This document shows, one piece after another, positions 6,203 through 10,507 of a stretch of DNA of 10,507 nt. Numbering within the stretch: the first letter of the stretch is position 1; each line of letters begins with the position of its first letter. The notes under the pieces were generated by a model that made no database searches, was not told where the DNA came from, and worked only from the letters and a program-made list of their open reading frames with translations. The stretch is taken from the NCBI GenBank assembly GCA_036380925.1, contig DASVDW010000087.1, forward strand, positions 1 through 10,507, read 5' to 3'. A program made the position numbers and the translations under genes. Source of the stretch: JAICLV01 sp036380925. GTDB lineage: Bacteria > Actinomycetota > Actinomycetes > Acidothermales > Acidothermaceae.

Positions 6203-6228
6203 GACCCCTCCTGCGCGAGGGGTCTTTT
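6203..6228 (+). terminator. Intrinsic terminator of the leuS attenuator
   Basis: GACCCCTC (6203-6210) and GAGGGGTC (6217-6224) form a perfect 8-bp stem with a 6-nt loop (CTGCGC), followed directly by TTTT (6225-6228). The only gene upstream on the plus strand is the leader peptide, and leuS begins 54 nt downstream, so its natural role is conditional termination before leuS. On the opposite strand no T-tract follows the stem, so it is not a terminator in that direction. Confidence 0.8.
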
Positions 6229-6281
6229 CATGACAAGGCAGAGCATGAGCAGGCCCGAGCAAGCCCTGACGTGAGGACGAG

Positions 6282-8738
<2,457 letters not shown>

Positions 8739-8751
8739 GGCCGCGGCGGGT

Positions 8752-8757
8752 TAGGGT
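8752..8757 (+). promoter_or_regulatory. Putative -10 box (TAGGGT) for leaderless degV mRNA
   Basis: TAGGGT in the 25-bp leuS-degV gap lies 6 nt before the degV ATG, which has no ribosome-binding site. It would give degV and the next gene a promoter independent of leuS and its attenuator. Confidence 0.5.
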
Positions 8758-8763
8758 CCCCAG

Positions 8764-9624
8764 ATGGCTCGCGCGCGTCGGACTCCCGCGGTCGCGGTGG
8801 TCACCGACTCCACGGCGTACCTGCCGAGCGGCGCCGCCGACGCGATGGGCGTGCGGGTGGTGCCGCTGCAGGTGATCCTCGGCGGCGGCGTGCGGGCCGA
8901 GGGCTCCGAGATCGGGCCGGGCGAGGTCGCCGAGGCGTTGCGCGGCGGGCAAGCGGTGAGCACGTCGCGGCCGTCGCCGACGCTGTTCGCCGCCACCTAC
9001 CGCGAGGCGTTCGCCGCGGGCGCGTCGTCCGTGGTCTCGGTGCACATCTCGGCGGAGATGTCGGGCACGCTCGACGCGGCCCGGCTCGGGGCGCTCGACG
9101 TCGACGGCGACGTGCGGGTGGTCGACTCGCGCTCGGTCGGGATGGGAATGGGTTTCGCCGTGCTGGCGGGCGCGGAGGCGGCGCGAGCGGGGGCGGACGC
9201 CGACGCGGTGGTCGACGCGGTGCACCGCACGTTGGCGGCCACGGAGGCGTTCTTCTACGTCGACACGCTGGAGTTCTTGCGTCGCGGCGGGCGAATCGGC
9301 GCGGCGCGGGCCCTGCTCGGTTCCGCGCTCTCGGTGAAGCCGTTGTTGCGGGTGTCGAACGGCCGGATCGAGCCGCTGGAGCGCGTTCGCACGTCGGCCC
9401 GGGCGATGGCCCGGCTGCAAGACATCGCCGTCGAGGCGGCGGACGACGACCCGGTCGCGGTGGCGGTGCACCACCTTGCGGCGGCCACCCGCGCCGACGA
9501 ACTCGCGCAGGCGCTGGACCTTCGGCTGCCCAAGCTCGACGAGCTGGTGATCACCGAGGTCGGCGCTGTCGTCGGCGCCCACACCGGCCCCGGCATGCTG
9601 GCAGTGGTCATCTGCAAACGCTGA
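8764..9624 (+). CDS. DegV family fatty acid-binding protein
   Basis: DegV proteins bind a fatty acid in a cleft between two domains. Members such as FakB hand the lipid to a fatty acid kinase for phosphorylation; no FakA-type kinase is seen in this window. The 286-residue product has the full family pattern: VTDSTAYLP at residues 13-21, GVRVVPLQVI at about 29-38, STSRPSPTLF around 66, VVSVHISAEMSGT around 90-102 with the SGT lipid-head-group contact, the VDSRS segment, and the C-terminal block TLEFLRRGGRIGAARALLG followed by SVKPLL. It ends with TGPGMLAVV. The start at ATG 8764 gives the usual length, and there is no ribosome-binding site; TAGGGT 6 nt upstream suggests a leaderless transcript. 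It lies 25 bp after leuS and 20 bp before the GPP34 gene, likely one operon with the latter. Confidence 0.95.
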   Translation: MARARRTPAVAVVTDSTAYLPSGAADAMGVRVVPLQVILGGGVRAEGSEIGPGEVAEALRGGQAVSTSRPSPTLFAATYREAFAAGASSVVSVHISAEMSGTLDAARLGALDVDGDVRVVDSRSVGMGMGFAVLAGAEAARAGADADAVVDAVHRTLAATEAFFYVDTLEFLRRGGRIGAARALLGSALSVKPLLRVSNGRIEPLERVRTSARAMARLQDIAVEAADDDPVAVAVHHLAAATRADELAQALDLRLPKLDELVITEVGAVVGAHTGPGMLAVVICKR

Positions 9625-9644
9625 TTTCGACGGGGACACCACTG

Positions 9645-10313
9645 ATGCTGATGCTGCACGAGCGGTTGCTGCTGCTCGTTTTGGACGACGACAAGGGCAA
9701 GAACCAGGTCGGTTTCGCCGACAAAGCGTTAGCCGGCGCGCTGCTCTTCGAGTTGCTGCGCGGCAACGCCGTCGAGCTCACCGACGACCGGATTGGTCCG
9801 ACCGGCGTTGCGCCGACTGACGCGGTGTTGCGCGACGCGGCCGCCGCGATCGCCGGCGAGTCGAAGCCGCGCGACGTGCGCTGGTGGGTCGACCACCTGC
9901 CCTCGCGATTGCCGCCGTTCCTGCCGCGGCTCGCCGCCCGCCTGGTCGACACAGGTGTCTTGTCGCAGGAGCAGCACAAGGTGCTTGGCATTTTCTCGAC
10001 GACGCGGCTGCCGGAGCGCGGCCACGTGCCCGAGGCGCAGGTGCGCGAGCGATTGCAGGCGGCGCTGCTCGGCGAGGTCGACGCCGACGCGGACGACGCG
10101 GAGCTGGCCGCAATGGTCGCCGCGCTCGGCATGGTGGGCTCGATCGTCGGCCGTGACCGGCGCACGGAGGCGGAGCGGCGCGCGAAGGCGCTGGCCGAGA
10201 GCGCCGAGGTCGGAGAGGCGGTCGGCAAGGCGGTCAAGGCCGCGCAAGACGCCGTGATGGCCGCGGTAATCGCGTCCACGGTGGCCGCAAGCGTGGCCGC
10301 CCACTCAAACTGA
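9645..10313 (+). CDS. GPP34 (GOLPH3/VPS74) family phosphoprotein
   Basis: The 222-residue product matches the GPP34 family (PF05719). Its eukaryotic members, GOLPH3 and Vps74, bind phosphatidylinositol 4-phosphate at the Golgi and sort glycosyltransferases. The bacterial, mainly actinobacterial, members have no established role. The hallmark N-terminus is present: ERLLLLVLDDDKGK (about 6-19), then FADKALAGALLFELL and NAVELTDDRIGPTG. The middle contains RDVRWWVDHL and the helix RLAARLVDTGVLSQEQ; ALLGEVDADADDAELAAMVA follows. The last 50 residues are alanine-rich and helical. ATG 9645 is preceded by GGGGA (9632-9636) with an 8-nt gap; an in-frame ATG at 9651 is an alternative. The gene is 20 bp after degV and sits between degV and the comEA-like gene, a position where other actinobacteria carry different genes. 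Confidence 0.93.
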   Translation: MLMLHERLLLLVLDDDKGKNQVGFADKALAGALLFELLRGNAVELTDDRIGPTGVAPTDAVLRDAAAAIAGESKPRDVRWWVDHLPSRLPPFLPRLAARLVDTGVLSQEQHKVLGIFSTTRLPERGHVPEAQVRERLQAALLGEVDADADDAELAAMVAALGMVGSIVGRDRRTEAERRAKALAESAEVGEAVGKAVKAAQDAVMAAVIASTVAASVAAHSN

Positions 10314-10393
10314 CTCCACAGCCGCGAATTCCTTATTCCACAGTCGGTTTTCGCCGGACGACGAGCACGCTGCGGGCGGCCTAGCGTTGCCAT
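10314..10393 (+). promoter_or_regulatory. Intergenic promoter region of the comEA-like gene
   Basis: This 80-bp gap holds a TAGCGT -10-like box (10382-10387), which is 6 nt before GTG 10394. It also carries two copies of a decamer, TCCACAGCCG (10315-10324) and TCCACAGTCG (10337-10346), 22 bp apart, about two helical turns. The repeat could be a regulator site; no regulator can be named. Confidence 0.4.
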
Positions 10394-10507
10394 GTGCCAA
10401 GGTCGCGACGCAAGCCCGCCGCCGGCGAGGTCGCCGCGGTGGCCGCGCGGCTGGAGCGGTTGCGCGCGGGCCCGACGCCCCACCACGGCGGATGGGCGCC
10501 GTCGTCC
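10394..10507 (+). CDS. Probable ComEA-type DNA uptake protein, N-terminal fragment
   Basis: Only the first 38 codons are inside the window, starting at GTG 10394. The sequence begins with a basic segment (PRSRRKP), continues as an alanine/arginine-rich helix (EVAAVAARLERLRA) and reaches PHHGGWAPS. Actinobacterial ComEA-like helix-hairpin-helix proteins often begin with such a basic and alanine-rich segment and a GGW-P element before their membrane helix. ComEA binds DNA at the cell surface and passes it to the ComEC channel. The position after leuS and degV fits the common actinobacterial gene order ending in comEA and comEC. The ATG at 10392 is in another frame and gives an unlikely Arg/Pro-rich product. 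There is no ribosome-binding site; TAGCGT 6 nt upstream suggests a leaderless mRNA. The diagnostic HhH domain is outside the window. Confidence 0.58.
   Translation, partial: MPRSRRKPAAGEVAAVAARLERLRAGPTPHHGGWAPSS

Noticed and set aside
6113..6281. T-box riboswitch upstream of leuS
   Set aside because: No T-box consensus or specifier stem is visible, and the leader is too short; the leucine-rich leader frame explains the terminator better.
9608..10486. Minus-strand frame of 292 codons opposite GPP34
   Set aside because: Ser/Ala/Arg-rich shadow of the GPP34 and comEA-like genes.

Overview
The window looks like chromosomal DNA from a high-GC actinobacterium. Codons are strongly G/C-ending, the leuS - degV - (GPP34) - comEA-like order is typical of actinobacteria, and several genes appear to have leaderless TANNNT promoters. 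The genus cannot be assigned from the sequence.

Left part (1-3119): accessory, membrane-rich. A voltage-gated-type potassium channel gene on the minus strand runs off the left edge (1-494). A 437-bp gene-free stretch with a near-perfect 17-bp palindrome separates it from a plus-strand run: a 2TM-domain protein, an unnamed four-helix membrane protein, and an MFS exporter gene broken by a frameshift near 2763. After that comes a short minus-strand remnant that reads like the end of a LuxR-type response regulator.

Middle part (3120-6092), all minus strand: a DUF1349 protein, a winged-helix HTH_42 (AlkZ-like DNA glycosylase family) protein, a 513-bp stretch with no recognisable gene but an 11-bp inverted repeat, and a conserved protein with a HicB-like N-terminus and a DinB-like histidine pattern at its C-terminus.

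Right part (6093-10507), all plus strand: housekeeping. leuS is preceded by a transcription attenuator. This consists of a TACACT -10 box, a leaderless 13-codon leader peptide with five leucines, a strong hairpin over the leader stop codon, and an intrinsic terminator just before leuS. Leucyl-tRNA supply probably controls leuS read-through. degV has its own apparent leaderless promoter and is followed 20 bp later by a GPP34/GOLPH3-family gene. The first 38 codons of a probable comEA lie at the right edge.

The best candidates for a second look are the leaderless leuS attenuator, the five matched TANNNT-N6/7-start sites in one 10-kb window, the frameshifted MFS gene and the decayed LuxR tail.
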